64,000 bases of DNA, taken from positions 9,176,001 through 9,240,000 of the forward strand of contig NZ_CP186274.1 in assembly GCF_049331405.1 (NCBI RefSeq), given 5' to 3'. Every line of letters starts with the position of its first letter. Within the stretch, counting starts at the first letter, position 1. The notes beneath the pieces are model-generated. The model worked only from the letters and a program-made list of their open reading frames with translations. It was not told the DNA's origin and searched no databases. A program made the position numbers and the translations under genes. Origin of the DNA: PoT sp049331405 (GTDB taxonomy: Bacteria; Planctomycetota; Planctomycetia; Isosphaerales; Isosphaeraceae). Below are positions 10,701 through 18,683 of this stretch, one piece after another.

Positions 10701-10846
10701 TCTACCTGCTCGATCATGAAGGCATAATCCGCCACAAAATCTCGGGATCGCCCGGCTCAGATCGATTGAAGACGTTGATCCAGGCCCTCGCGGATGATGC
10801 CGCGAAGGCCGCCACGGGCAACTCGAAGGGGAACGCCCCTCGATAA
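7775..10846 (+). CDS. ECF sigma factor fused to membrane segment, beta-propeller and thioredoxin-like domain
   Basis: 1,023 aa from the ATG at 7775, chosen because an AGGAG lies 8 bases upstream and sigma homology begins soon after. Sigma region 2 is at about 44-115 (ending in the WLYGIALRIAWR helix) and region 4 at about 150-205 (RLGCPQGTVLSRLSRAR helix-turn-helix). One hydrophobic segment lies at 275-295. About 385-650 contains repeated SPDGRxxxx blades of a TolB/PD40-type propeller. After a helical linker, a TlpA/redoxin domain occupies about 865-1015. Its active site reads WCGSY (Cys901): the second cysteine of CxxC is replaced by Tyr904, so it is unlikely to act as a dithiol oxidoreductase. 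Planctomycete ECFs with C-terminal sensor extensions are known. The inferred design is a sigma factor tethered to the membrane with an external sensing domain. Confidence 0.88.
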   Translation: MTGRPLDANTTTYGPIQTLYAAGTLGNQPDGFLLERFLTAPAAIAQDCFAVLVERHGPMVYRACRQVLGNDHDAQDAFQATFLVLARQASSVRKRDSLGSWLYGIALRIAWRARANRIRHQNLERRVASRTSEAEPFAEASEPGWPELHEEVDRLPRKFRDAVVLCYLEGLTTEAASRRLGCPQGTVLSRLSRARTRLKARLSERGLTIPAGFAAGGHICDLSGTLPLDGAARTLARTAVQILEGDAAIETGSLMVKTLTDGMLKIILRTKIARLTASVLGVGLLIAGIGLFVHATTAAPPGDLQQTPPPKKTVVAPGKPAVREKAGAEGAGSLIVRAANINGEQLGDAFMGLAAIDTDTAKWRTIHRGKSFGRLSPDGRYLLSAPIDARQAESLGMGVWIHDLQGKEAPRRIFNRYGEPYWSHDGRKVVIALFIGENTYENWIVDADGTHGIKLPIPETDFVLDCSRDGTWLATRTLASNVPYRGRHTLVHPDGTSSRRLIEGSTKTPYFLTSRFSPDGRSIACVDFGTEVKARKPRVYVEDLNGQAHRDLSLDLEEGSSVDVTWSPDASRLALAVMDHKTRTSRIAIVNRDGTGFRRLPLPEGEWNLFVLDWTFHPPARPLSDKILDIPVSPDTASPAGRYLALRKAEEAEAKAADDATNRRDAGDKTQVDDSKVHEDRLLKFSTRFLELAEAAPDDPAAFRALIWIAQRCWIGPAYVRAINLLAEKYADQTETARVALMHSRSIFPEDEKLFLAILAANARPRIQAETSLAFGRYLKHRADRIREARACPEWASSMTRLHLDGGTAPQVAAGFFQGDPEDLSKQATAQFERVIRDYSDAPGPEKTLAESARAELHELRDLAVGKPAPEIQGQDLDGKPLRLVQFKGKAIVLIFWTDWCGSYSGALPDRAALEALMRDRPIAVLGINCDASREVAKEHRDKDHVSWPSWFDGGGNFKDLGPIAREFNIDTFPLIYLLDHEGIIRHKISGSPGSDRLKTLIQALADDAAKAATGNSKGNAPR

Positions 10847-11190
10847 AAGGCCCTGGATTCGGCATGTCCCAAGTCCCGGCCCGACAAGCCGGGACCTGGC
10901 ATTCACACAATCACAAATGCCTCTCGTCAATTTTCGTCCACTGGCGAGCCTGTCTACGAATCCGCAAATCGATAGGGCAAGCCAGGGGCTCAATGCCCAG
11001 AGCCTGGCCGACGCCCCTTCCTACGCAAGCGACCGGGCGTTTTTTCTGGCTTCCGGCGCGGAAACCGATCATCCTGAGCCTGGGGCCCGGGCCGGGGGAA
11101 TCAAGTCCGGCCGGGGCTCGTCCGCATGGGTCGTGTCGGACGTGCATGGCCAGGACAAGATTCGATCCCCGAGCCCGCTGGGAGCCGGTT
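10847..11190. other. Intergenic, 344 bases
   Basis: An open frame continuous with the downstream gene crosses this stretch, but its translation lacks the composition of a real protein, and a signal peptide only appears from 11191. Apart from the hairpin at 10873-10895 I see nothing. Confidence 0.45.
10873..10895 (+). terminator. Possible terminator hairpin after the ECF fusion gene
   Basis: An 8-bp perfect GC-rich stem (GTCCCGGC/GCCGGGAC) with a 7-base loop, 27 bases after the stop codon. There is no T-tract, so a factor-independent role is uncertain. Confidence 0.35.
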
Positions 11191-12447
11191 GTGCTTCGAA
11201 AACTGCTGATGAGACTTCCCTTGGTCGCGTGCGCCTGGATCTCGCAAAGCCCAAGCCTGAGTAACGCCGCGGAGTTTCCCGGTTTCAAGGCGCAGGAGCT
11301 CGACCCGCACGTCGGGAACGTCTGCTATGCGGTGACGACGGCTGACGTCGACGGGAATGGCAAGCTCGACGTGGTGGCGGTGGCCGAGGATGCCGTCGTC
11401 TGGTACGAGAACCCGGGCTGGCAGAAGCATATCCTCATCAAGGACGCCACCGAGAAGGACAACGTCTGCCTCCAGCCGCACGACATCGACGGCGACGGCA
11501 AGGTCGACTTCGCCCTCGGGGCGAGCTGGCAGCCGGCCAACACGGGGTCGGGGGGGACGCTGCAGTGGATCAGGCGCGACGGGGTCGGCGACGCACCGTG
11601 GAAGGTCCTGCCGATCGGGGCCGAGCCGACGCTGCACCGCCTCCGGTTCGGCGACGTCCTCGGCAACGGCAAGACCCAGCTCGTCGTCGCGCCGCTGCAA
11701 GGGCGGGGGACGAAGGGGCCGAACTGGGGCGAGGGGCAGGGGGTCCGCCTGCTCGTCTTCTCGATCCCCAAGGATCCGGCCAAGGAGGTCTGGCCGGTCG
11801 AGGTCGCCGACGAGAGCCTGCACACCGTCCACAACCTCCAGATCACCGACTTCGACGACGACGGCCGCAATGAGATCGTCGTCGCGGCCTGGGAAGGGGT
11901 CTTCGTGCTCAGGCGCGAGACGGCCTCGGGCCGCTGGTCGAAGACGCAAATCGGCGAGGGGAACCAGGAAACAAAGCCGTTCAAGGGATCGAGCGAGGTC
12001 AAGGTCGGACGGCTGGGTGACGGGCGGAAGTACGTCGCGACGATCGAGCCCTGGCACGGGTTCCAGGTCGTCGTCTACACGGCGCCGAAGTCGGGCAAGG
12101 GGATCTGGGATCGCATGGTCGTCGACGAGCCGCTCGCCTGGGGCCACGCCGTCTGGTGCGCCGACGTCGACGGCGACGCGGATCAAGAATTGATCATCGG
12201 CCAGCGAGATAAGAGCAAGGAGGCCTCGCGCCAGCCGCAAGGCCCGGGCGTCTTCGTCTATGACCCCGAGACGTCCTCCGGCTCCCTCAAGTTCACCCGC
12301 CACGTCGTCGAGGACGGCGGCGTCGGCACCGAGGACCTCGTCGCCGCGGACCTGGACGGCGACGGCGATAACGACATCATCGCCGGCGGCCGATCCACCC
12401 ATAACGTGCGGATCTACTGGAACCAGAAGCCGACCGCCGCCAAGTAA
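11191..12447 (+). CDS. Secreted FG-GAP/VCBS repeat protein
   Basis: 418 aa from GTG 11191, which has a GGAG 6 bases upstream and opens a signal peptide (LRKLLMRLPLVACAWISQSPSLSNA). The mature part contains at least five calcium-loop repeats of the type DVDGNGKLD, DIDGDGKVD, DFDDDGRNE, DVDGDADQE and DLDGDGDND, each followed by a hydrophobic strand, as in seven-bladed FG-GAP propellers. Such proteins are common in planctomycetes and their substrates are mostly unknown. An internal ATG at 11209 is an alternative start. It is probably exported to the periplasm or surface; no partner gene is evident. Confidence 0.85.
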   Translation: MLRKLLMRLPLVACAWISQSPSLSNAAEFPGFKAQELDPHVGNVCYAVTTADVDGNGKLDVVAVAEDAVVWYENPGWQKHILIKDATEKDNVCLQPHDIDGDGKVDFALGASWQPANTGSGGTLQWIRRDGVGDAPWKVLPIGAEPTLHRLRFGDVLGNGKTQLVVAPLQGRGTKGPNWGEGQGVRLLVFSIPKDPAKEVWPVEVADESLHTVHNLQITDFDDDGRNEIVVAAWEGVFVLRRETASGRWSKTQIGEGNQETKPFKGSSEVKVGRLGDGRKYVATIEPWHGFQVVVYTAPKSGKGIWDRMVVDEPLAWGHAVWCADVDGDADQELIIGQRDKSKEASRQPQGPGVFVYDPETSSGSLKFTRHVVEDGGVGTEDLVAADLDGDGDNDIIAGGRSTHNVRIYWNQKPTAAK

Positions 12448-12576
12448 ATTCGAGTGGGCAAGGATCATCGGACTTCCGGGCAGCACATTGGCACGTCAAC
12501 AAGGGTCGAAGGCGGCTTGCCGTTCCAACAAGCCGCCGCTGCCCCTTTCCTCACGACGGATTCGCGAAACGTCATC

Positions 12577-13560
12577 ATGAAAGCGATCGTCATCACGAAG
12601 CGGGGCGGGATCGAGGCGTTCGAGATCCGCGAGGTCCCCACACCAGAGCCCCAGGGCGAGCAGGTCTTGATCCGGGTCCGGGCCTGCGGGCTGAACCGGG
12701 CGGACCTGATGCAGGCGAGGGGGCACTACCCTGCGCCTCCGGGGGTCCCGGCCGACATCCCCGGCCTCGAATACGCGGGAGAAGTCGAGGCGCTCGGGCC
12801 CGACGCGACGGGGCCGCTCAAGATCGGCGACCGGGTCTTCGGGATCGTCTCGGGGGGCGGGCAGGCCGAGTACGTGGTGAGCCACGAGCGGATGGTCGTG
12901 CCGATCCCGGCGAACCTCGACTTCGAGGCCGCCGCGGCGGTCCCCGAGGTCTTCCTCACCGCCCACGACGCCCTGGAGTTGCAGGCGAACGTCAAGGCGG
13001 GGGAGAAAGTCCTGATCCACGCGGCGGGGAGCGGCGTGGGCTCGGCGGCCGTGCAGGTCGCCCACGCGATGGGCTGCGTCGTCTTCGGCACGTCGAGGAC
13101 CGCGGATAAGCTCGAGCAAGCGAAAAAACTCGGCCTCGATCACGGCATCGACGCGAGCGCGGAGGACTTCGCCCAGGCCATTGATAGGCTGACGGGCGGG
13201 GCGGGGGTGGACGTGGTGATCGACTTCCTCGGCGGCCCCGCGCTCGCCGGGAACCTGGCGAGCCTGGGGACGAAGGGGCGGCTCGTCGTCGTCGGCCTGC
13301 TCGGCGGCAACGCGGCGCCGATGGACCTGCTGACGATCCTGCGTAAGCGGCTGACCGTGGTGGGGACCACCCTGCGCGCCCGGCCGATCGAGGAGAAGAT
13401 CGGCGTCACGCGGCGGTTCGCCGACCGCGTGGTCCCCTGGTTAGAACGCGGGCTGGTTCGTCCGGTCGTCGACCGGGTCTTTGCCTTCGACGACTTCGGG
13501 GCGGCCCAGGCTCGGGTCGAATCCAACCTCGGTTTCGGAAAGGTCGTCCTGAGACTCTGA
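12577..13560 (+). CDS. NAD(P)H:quinone oxidoreductase, zinc-independent MDR family
   Basis: 327 aa. It begins MKAIVITKRGG, and the GroES-like domain contains the NRADLMQARGHYPAPPGVPADIPGLEYAGEV segment typical of quinone reductases and PIG3-like enzymes. The Rossmann fold has HAAGSGVGSAAVQ as its nucleotide-binding loop, and the C-terminal FDDFGAAQARVESNLGFGKVVL ending is conserved. There are no zinc-binding cysteines. The enzyme should reduce quinones or enones with NADPH in the cytosol. The ATG at 12577 is chosen; open sequence upstream looks non-coding. The last 120 bases overlap, on the opposite strand, the 3' end of the ABC ATPase gene. Confidence 0.92.
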   Translation: MKAIVITKRGGIEAFEIREVPTPEPQGEQVLIRVRACGLNRADLMQARGHYPAPPGVPADIPGLEYAGEVEALGPDATGPLKIGDRVFGIVSGGGQAEYVVSHERMVVPIPANLDFEAAAAVPEVFLTAHDALELQANVKAGEKVLIHAAGSGVGSAAVQVAHAMGCVVFGTSRTADKLEQAKKLGLDHGIDASAEDFAQAIDRLTGGAGVDVVIDFLGGPALAGNLASLGTKGRLVVVGLLGGNAAPMDLLTILRKRLTVVGTTLRARPIEEKIGVTRRFADRVVPWLERGLVRPVVDRVFAFDDFGAAQARVESNLGFGKVVLRL

Positions 13561-14229
13561 CAGCCCGTCCACCTTGAGCTGGCCGTCCTGGATCTCGAGC
13601 ACGAGGTCGTCCGGCGTGATGAACCGGCGGTCGTGGGTGACGACGACGAGGGTCGTCTGCCGCTGCCGCTGGAGCCGGCGGAGGATCCGGTAGATCTCAT
13701 CCCCCGTCTTGGAGTCGAGCTCCCCCGTCGGCTCGTCGCCGAGGACGAGGATCGGGTCCTTGATGAGGGCACGCGCGATCGCCACGCGCTGCTGCTCCCC
13801 GCCCGACATCTGGAAGGGCCGGTGGTCGAGCCGATCCCCCAGGCCAACCTCCGTCAGCAATTCGGCGGCCCGCTGGCGCTGCTCGGCGGTGATCCCCCTG
13901 GGGAGGAACGGGATGAGGACGTTCTCGACGGCCGTGAGGTTGCTGATCAGGTTGAACGACTGGAAGATGAAGCCGATCCGGTCGCGGCGGTAGGTGTTCT
14001 GCTGCGCCTCGGTCATCGTCGTGAGGTCGTCCCCCTCGACGTGGATCGAGCCTGAGGTCGGCCGGTCGAGGGCCCCCATCAGGTAGAGCAAGGTGCTCTT
14101 GCCCGAGCCGGAGGGGCCCACGATGAACGCGAAACGCCCCTTGGGCACGCGACAACTGATCCCCCGGAGCGCCTCGACGAGGCGATCTCCGCTCCGGTAG
14201 GACTTGCGAACGTCGGCCACTTCAATCAT
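13441..14229 (-). CDS. ABC transporter ATP-binding protein, MacB/LolD type
   Basis: 262 aa. The Walker A motif is GPSGSGKST, the Q-loop lies in FIFQSFNLI, the signature is MSGGEQQRV, Walker B is ILVLGDEPTGELD and the switch histidine is in VVTHD. This matches the ATPases that pair with FtsX/MacB-like permeases, and such a permease gene lies just upstream in the same orientation. The conserved domain is complete by about residue 220. The last 40 residues are unusual and are encoded on the strand opposite the oxidoreductase C-terminus, suggesting that an original stop codon was lost. Start is the ATG at 14229, after a GTG one codon earlier. Confidence 0.93.
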   Translation of the reverse strand: MIEVADVRKSYRSGDRLVEALRGISCRVPKGRFAFIVGPSGSGKSTLLYLMGALDRPTSGSIHVEGDDLTTMTEAQQNTYRRDRIGFIFQSFNLISNLTAVENVLIPFLPRGITAEQRQRAAELLTEVGLGDRLDHRPFQMSGGEQQRVAIARALIKDPILVLGDEPTGELDSKTGDEIYRILRRLQRQRQTTLVVVTHDRRFITPDDLVLEIQDGQLKVDGLSESQDDLSETEVGFDPSLGRPEVVEGKDPVDDRTNQPAF

Positions 14230-14400
14230 CACGCACCCTGTGTCACGTCCGTTCGACCATCTTCGGGAATCGTCTCAAGGCCCAGATCCCGAGGGAAGTT
14301 CCCGGCCGCGAGCCTCGGCCCGCGACCCCATCGGCCGCAGTTCGCACGCCATCCAAGGCTCGACGAGACCCTTGGCCCGTGCGAAGTCCTCCTCGCCAGC

Positions 14401-15618
14401 CTAGTGCGACCCGACCCGGATGGCGTCCATCGGCACGAGCCTCGCCGCGCGCCAGGCGGGGTAGAGGCCGCCGAGCGTCCCGGTGACCACCGACAGCAAG
14501 ACGCCCAAGCCCAGGAGCCAGAACTGCCACTCCAGGCGTATGCCCCCGGAGATGAACTGATTCGCGACCGTGATCCCGACCAGGAGCAGCACGCAGCCGA
14601 CGACCCCCGCCAGCAGCCCGAGATAGGCGCTCTCGAGCGTCACCAGGGCCAGGATGTTCCCCTGCGACCACCCGTTCGTGCGCAGGACGCCGAACTCGAT
14701 GAACCGCTCGGTGGTGCTCATCAGCATCGTGTTGATGATGCCGACGATCCCCACCATCAGGGCGAGGCTCACGGTCATCATCAGGAATTTGTCGACCTGC
14801 CCCATGAGCATCCCGAAGTTGGACATGAACTCGTTCATGCTCCGGGCGTCGACCCCGGTGTTCGCCTTCTCGATCGCGTCCGAGACCTCGTCATTGCGCG
14901 AGGGGTCGGCGGTCTCGGTGTAGAAGCTGGAGACGGTCTCCTTCGACATGCCGAGCAGGTCCCTCGCCACGTCGATATCCATCACGATCACCACGTCGAG
15001 CAGCATCGAGCCCGTCTCGTAGATCCCGATGATGTTGAATTCCTTCCCCTTGATCTGCAGCTTGTCGCCGACCTTGCGCGGCTTGCCGTCTGCGGCCGGA
15101 TAGTTCTTGGCGATCTTCTTGCTGATGACGATGTTCGGCTTGCCCCTGTCGTCGGGCGTGAGGAACCGGCCCTCGCCGTTGTTTTCCTTCAGGGCACGAG
15201 GGTACACGGCGCTCTTCAAATGCTGGTGCGCCACGATGTCCTGCCCCTGGATCACCGGCTGGTCGAGGATCGACTGCCCGCCGCTGACGAACGACCGGGT
15301 CACCTTGCCGATGAGCCCGACCCCCTGGATATTGGGGGCGACCTGCCAGACCTCGGGCGCGACGATGGTGACGGAGGGGATCTTGCGGATCTTCGGCTCC
15401 AGGTTGGCCGGCAGCAGGCTGAAGACGGGGCTCATCGCGTTCTCGCGGACGACCATCACCCCTTCGACCCGGCTGAGCGTGTCGCCGACCATGTTCCTCA
15501 GGCCCCGAGAGAGGCTGAAGAGTCCCATCACCCCCAGGATCGGCACCGAGAGGCCGATCAGGGCGAGGATGGTCCGCAGCGGGCGGGTCATCAGGTTACG
15601 CCAGGCATAGACTACCAT
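14401..15618 (-). CDS. MacB/FtsX-type ABC transporter permease
   Basis: 405 aa. One N-terminal membrane helix (residues about 15-38) is followed by a long extracytoplasmic MacB_PCD-like domain (about 40-270) and three C-terminal helices forming the FtsX domain, ending in the conserved GGLYPAWRAARLVPMDAIR motif. It should work with the ATPase encoded 170 bases downstream, probably exporting lipoproteins, lipids or small hydrophobic molecules by mechanotransmission. No periplasmic adaptor gene is present here, so it is not a complete MacAB-TolC set. Confidence 0.92.
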   Translation of the reverse strand: MVVYAWRNLMTRPLRTILALIGLSVPILGVMGLFSLSRGLRNMVGDTLSRVEGVMVVRENAMSPVFSLLPANLEPKIRKIPSVTIVAPEVWQVAPNIQGVGLIGKVTRSFVSGGQSILDQPVIQGQDIVAHQHLKSAVYPRALKENNGEGRFLTPDDRGKPNIVISKKIAKNYPAADGKPRKVGDKLQIKGKEFNIIGIYETGSMLLDVVIVMDIDVARDLLGMSKETVSSFYTETADPSRNDEVSDAIEKANTGVDARSMNEFMSNFGMLMGQVDKFLMMTVSLALMVGIVGIINTMLMSTTERFIEFGVLRTNGWSQGNILALVTLESAYLGLLAGVVGCVLLLVGITVANQFISGGIRLEWQFWLLGLGVLLSVVTGTLGGLYPAWRAARLVPMDAIRVGSH

Positions 15619-15948
15619 TGGATCCGTCCGCCCCAGTCCAAAGCGTGGAAATCAAACCCTGATACCGGTTTTCGACGACGAGCGTGACCGGACAATATCT
15701 CCGGATTATAGCCGTTTCGGCGATTATACCAAGGGGGTAGAGCCCTGCGCAACCTACCGGCGACACGTCGGGATGTCTCCGACGCCCGGCATTCAAGGGC
15801 TCCAAACCCTGCAAGGACCGAGCCGAACTTTCTGATTACGTGGCGCGTGTTGGGGCGTCCCTGGCGGGATACAATCGGTCGCTTCGACGCTTATTCGAAG
15901 ACGGGTTGGGCGGGCAGGGCCGGGGTCTTTCGAGCGGGGAGCGACCTG
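15619..15948. other. Divergent intergenic region
   Basis: 330 bases between the permease start and the esterase start. It must contain both promoters, but I could not identify clear -35/-10 pairs. A GGGAG at 15937-15941 is the ribosome binding site that fixes the downstream start at 15949. Confidence 0.45.
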
Positions 15949-18006
15949 ATGACCGAGCGACATTCTTGGGTTTCCGTGTTCCTCCTGGCAACCTCCCTGC
16001 TCGGGGGCATCCGAGACGCCCAGGCGCAGCCGACGTTCAAGGAGCCGGACCGCTACCCGCTCGAGGCCGCGGAACGCCAGGGGCTCGAGGCCAGGCTTGA
16101 GGAGTTCGGCAAGCAGATCGCCGGGATCCCGACGGCCAGGGCCGCCGACCGCGACGACGCCCTCGCCGACGTCGTCGTCTACCACAAGGCGGCCGCCTGG
16201 GCGATCCAGCTCGGCGAGTTCTTCGCCAAGAAGGATGTGGAGGCGACCCGCGCCGTGCTCGACCGAGGGATCGAGCGGGCCGCGCAACTCGCCGAGGGGA
16301 AGAAACCCTGGCTCGAGAAGCCGGGGGCGAGGCTGCTCGGGTTCTATTCGAAGGTCGATCGCTCGGTCCAGCCGTATGCCCTGATCGTCCCCGAGGGGCT
16401 CCCCGCGGGCGAGCGGACGAGGCTCGACGTCGTGCTGCACGGCCGGGGGGTCACGCTCAACGAGGTCCGCTTCCTCCAGAGCTTCGAGGGGAAGGCCGCG
16501 AAGCCCGAGGAGCAGGGCAAGCTGACGCTCCACGTCTTCGGCCGGGGCAACAACGCCTATCGCTGGGCCGGCGAGGCCGACGTCTTCGAGGCGATCGAGG
16601 CCGTCAAGCGTCGCTTCTCCGTCGATGACCACAAGGTCGTACTCCGCGGCTTCTCGATGGGAGGCGCCGGGGCCTGGCACCTCGGCCTGCATCACCCGGG
16701 GCTGTGGTCGTCGGTCGAGGCGGGGGCGGGGTTCTCGGAGACGAGGACGTACGCCAAGCTCGGCGAGATCCCCGACTACCAGGCCAGCGCCCTTCATATC
16801 TATGACGCCGTCGACTACGCCGCGAACGCCTACAATGTGCCGATGGCCGGCTATGGCGGCGAGGACGACCCCCAGCGCCAGGCGTCCATCAACATCCAGG
16901 ACGCCCTGCAAGCGCTCGGCTACACGTTCAAGACCGAGGGGCTCGAGACCAAGAGCCCCGACCTCGACTTCATCCGGCTCATCGGGGCCAAGACGGGGCA
17001 TTCGGTCGACCCGGCCAGCGCCAAGATCCTGGCCGCCTTCCACGACGAGCGGATCGCCAAGGGGGGGACGACCCGGCCCAAGCACATCCGGTTCGCCACC
17101 TACACGCTCCGCTTCAACCGGGCCCCCTGGCTCACGATCGAGCAACTCCAGGAGCACTACAAGCGGGCCTCGGTCGACGCCGAGATCGTCGACAAGCGCG
17201 TGGTCGTCCACGCGATCGAGAACGTCGCGGTCCTGAGCGTCGACCGCCACGTCGCCGAGTCGATCCGCCTCGGCGACCAGGACTTCCCGCTCGAATCGGC
17301 CGAGAAGGGGCTCCTGCCCAACGTCTACTTCCGCCTGAGCGAGGGGAACTGGCACCTCCTCGACCACGAGGCCTCCAGGCGGCTCGAGTTGAACGTCGAC
17401 GGCCTCAAGCGGCACCGGCTCCAGGGGCCGATCGACGACGCCCTGACGGGGCCCTTCCTCTGCGTCAGGGGCAAGGGGCAGGCCTGGAACCCCCTCGTGC
17501 AGAGCTGGGCCGAGGACCGCCTCATCGCCTTCGCCGACGACTGGCGGCACTGGATGCGCGGCGAGGCCGCCATCAAGGACGACGACGCCGTCAGCGACCA
17601 GGACATCGAGGACCAGAACCTCATCCTCTTCGGCGACCCGGGGTCGAACCGGGTCATCGCAAAGATCCTCGACAAGCTCCCCCTGCGCTGGACCAAGGCC
17701 GACATCGAGCTGGACGGGACGTTCGGATCCGGCGACTACGCCCCCGTCCTGATCGCCCCCAACCCCTTGAACCCTCGCCGGTACGTGGTGATCAACAGCG
17801 GCCACACCTTCGGCAACCGCGAGTTCGCCGGCACCAACGCCTACCTCTTCCCCCGCCTGGGCGACTTCGCCGTCTTCCACGTCGACCGCAACGGCGGGGC
17901 CGTGAAGACCTCCGGCTACTTCAACGAGAAGTGGACCCTGAAAGGCAAAGGGCCCGGCTCCCGGGCCGCGACCGAGGGGCGGGAGCCCCTCGACCGGCCG
18001 AACTGA
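15949..18006 (+). CDS. Secreted alpha/beta hydrolase (esterase/prolyl-oligopeptidase-like)
   Basis: 685 aa from ATG 15949, preceded by GGGAG. The N-terminal SWVSVFLLATSLLGGIRDAQA is a signal peptide. A nucleophile-elbow GFSMGGAG lies at about residues 233-240 after the RFSVDDHKVVLR strand, as in feruloyl-esterase and PHB-depolymerase-like enzymes. HGRGVTLNE (about 164) resembles the oxyanion region. The C-terminal 300 residues form a second domain of unclear type, with an LIAPNPLNPRRYVVINSGHTF strand. The substrate is unknown. Isosphaeraceae encode many such exported esterases. Confidence 0.85.
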   Translation: MTERHSWVSVFLLATSLLGGIRDAQAQPTFKEPDRYPLEAAERQGLEARLEEFGKQIAGIPTARAADRDDALADVVVYHKAAAWAIQLGEFFAKKDVEATRAVLDRGIERAAQLAEGKKPWLEKPGARLLGFYSKVDRSVQPYALIVPEGLPAGERTRLDVVLHGRGVTLNEVRFLQSFEGKAAKPEEQGKLTLHVFGRGNNAYRWAGEADVFEAIEAVKRRFSVDDHKVVLRGFSMGGAGAWHLGLHHPGLWSSVEAGAGFSETRTYAKLGEIPDYQASALHIYDAVDYAANAYNVPMAGYGGEDDPQRQASINIQDALQALGYTFKTEGLETKSPDLDFIRLIGAKTGHSVDPASAKILAAFHDERIAKGGTTRPKHIRFATYTLRFNRAPWLTIEQLQEHYKRASVDAEIVDKRVVVHAIENVAVLSVDRHVAESIRLGDQDFPLESAEKGLLPNVYFRLSEGNWHLLDHEASRRLELNVDGLKRHRLQGPIDDALTGPFLCVRGKGQAWNPLVQSWAEDRLIAFADDWRHWMRGEAAIKDDDAVSDQDIEDQNLILFGDPGSNRVIAKILDKLPLRWTKADIELDGTFGSGDYAPVLIAPNPLNPRRYVVINSGHTFGNREFAGTNAYLFPRLGDFAVFHVDRNGGAVKTSGYFNEKWTLKGKGPGSRAATEGREPLDRPN

Positions 18007-18038
18007 GGCCGGGCCATGTCCAGCCATGACCGCCTCGC

Positions 18039-18062
18039 ATCTTCACACAAAAACATGAAGAT
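18039..18062. terminator. Weak bidirectional hairpin between convergent genes
   Basis: A 7-bp inverted repeat (ATCTTCA/TGAAGAT) with a 10-base A-rich loop, lying between the ends of the esterase and lipoprotein genes. The position is right for a shared terminator, but the stem is weak. Confidence 0.3.
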
Positions 18063-18077
18063 ACGAACAGAATTCCC

Positions 18078-18566
18078 TCACTTCCCCCGGCGGAGATCCT
18101 TGACGTCGAAGAGGAGCCCCTTCTCGCCGGCCTGGGAGACTTCGAGGGAGAGGGGGGTCTTCTTGGGGTCGCTGTAGTCGGCCGGGGCTTCTTCCTTCAG
18201 GAGCCCGGCGCGCTTGGCCATGTAGGGCAGGTCCTTGAAGGCCTCGGGCATCTTGGCGGCCGGGGGATGCGAGGTCTTCGAGACCACGACCTTGTACTTG
18301 CCGGGGGCGAGCCCCGGTCGGTTGCGATACATGGCCTTGAAGGTCCCCCCCTGGCCGGTGCGGTCGACGCCGGTGGTCTGGTCCCTGTTGCCCCCTTCGG
18401 GCACGAAGGTGATGATCGCCTCCTCGAACGGCTTGCCGTTCTCGGTGACGGTCCCCTCGACCGGCACGAGCGTCACGTACGGTTCGTCGTCGCCGTAGCA
18501 GCCGGCGATCATGGAGACGGCGAGCCACGCTGCGGCCCGGATCAGCTTCCGATTCCGAGATTCCAC
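18078..18566 (-). CDS. Planctomycete lipoprotein with carboxypeptidase-regulatory-like fold
   Basis: 162 aa. A basic N-terminus and hydrophobic stretch end in a lipobox (SMIAGC), so it should be a lipid-anchored exported protein. The mature part begins with VEGTVTENGKPFEEAIITFVPEGG and ends with LAPGKYKVVVSKT, the hallmark of the small transthyretin-like lipoproteins that planctomycetes encode next to DUF1559 genes. It lies 117 bases downstream of a DUF1559 gene in the same orientation, almost certainly one operon. The role is unknown; the pair may contribute to the cell surface. Confidence 0.88.
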   Translation of the reverse strand: MESRNRKLIRAAAWLAVSMIAGCYGDDEPYVTLVPVEGTVTENGKPFEEAIITFVPEGGNRDQTTGVDRTGQGGTFKAMYRNRPGLAPGKYKVVVSKTSHPPAAKMPEAFKDLPYMAKRAGLLKEEAPADYSDPKKTPLSLEVSQAGEKGLLFDVKDLRRGK

Positions 18567-18683
18567 GGGATCCCCCTCGTTCAGGTCGTTGGGACGTCCA
18601 TCAAAGAAGTGGCTCGGGCGGGGCCGCCCGCCTGCGCTCCGCGAGCCGCCCCGCGCCCTGGAGCCAGCCTGTCGAGGATGGGC

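Noticed and set aside
15793..18027. Open frame of about 740 codons on the minus strand
   Set aside because: Shadow of the secreted esterase gene, low-complexity composition, no start signal or domain.
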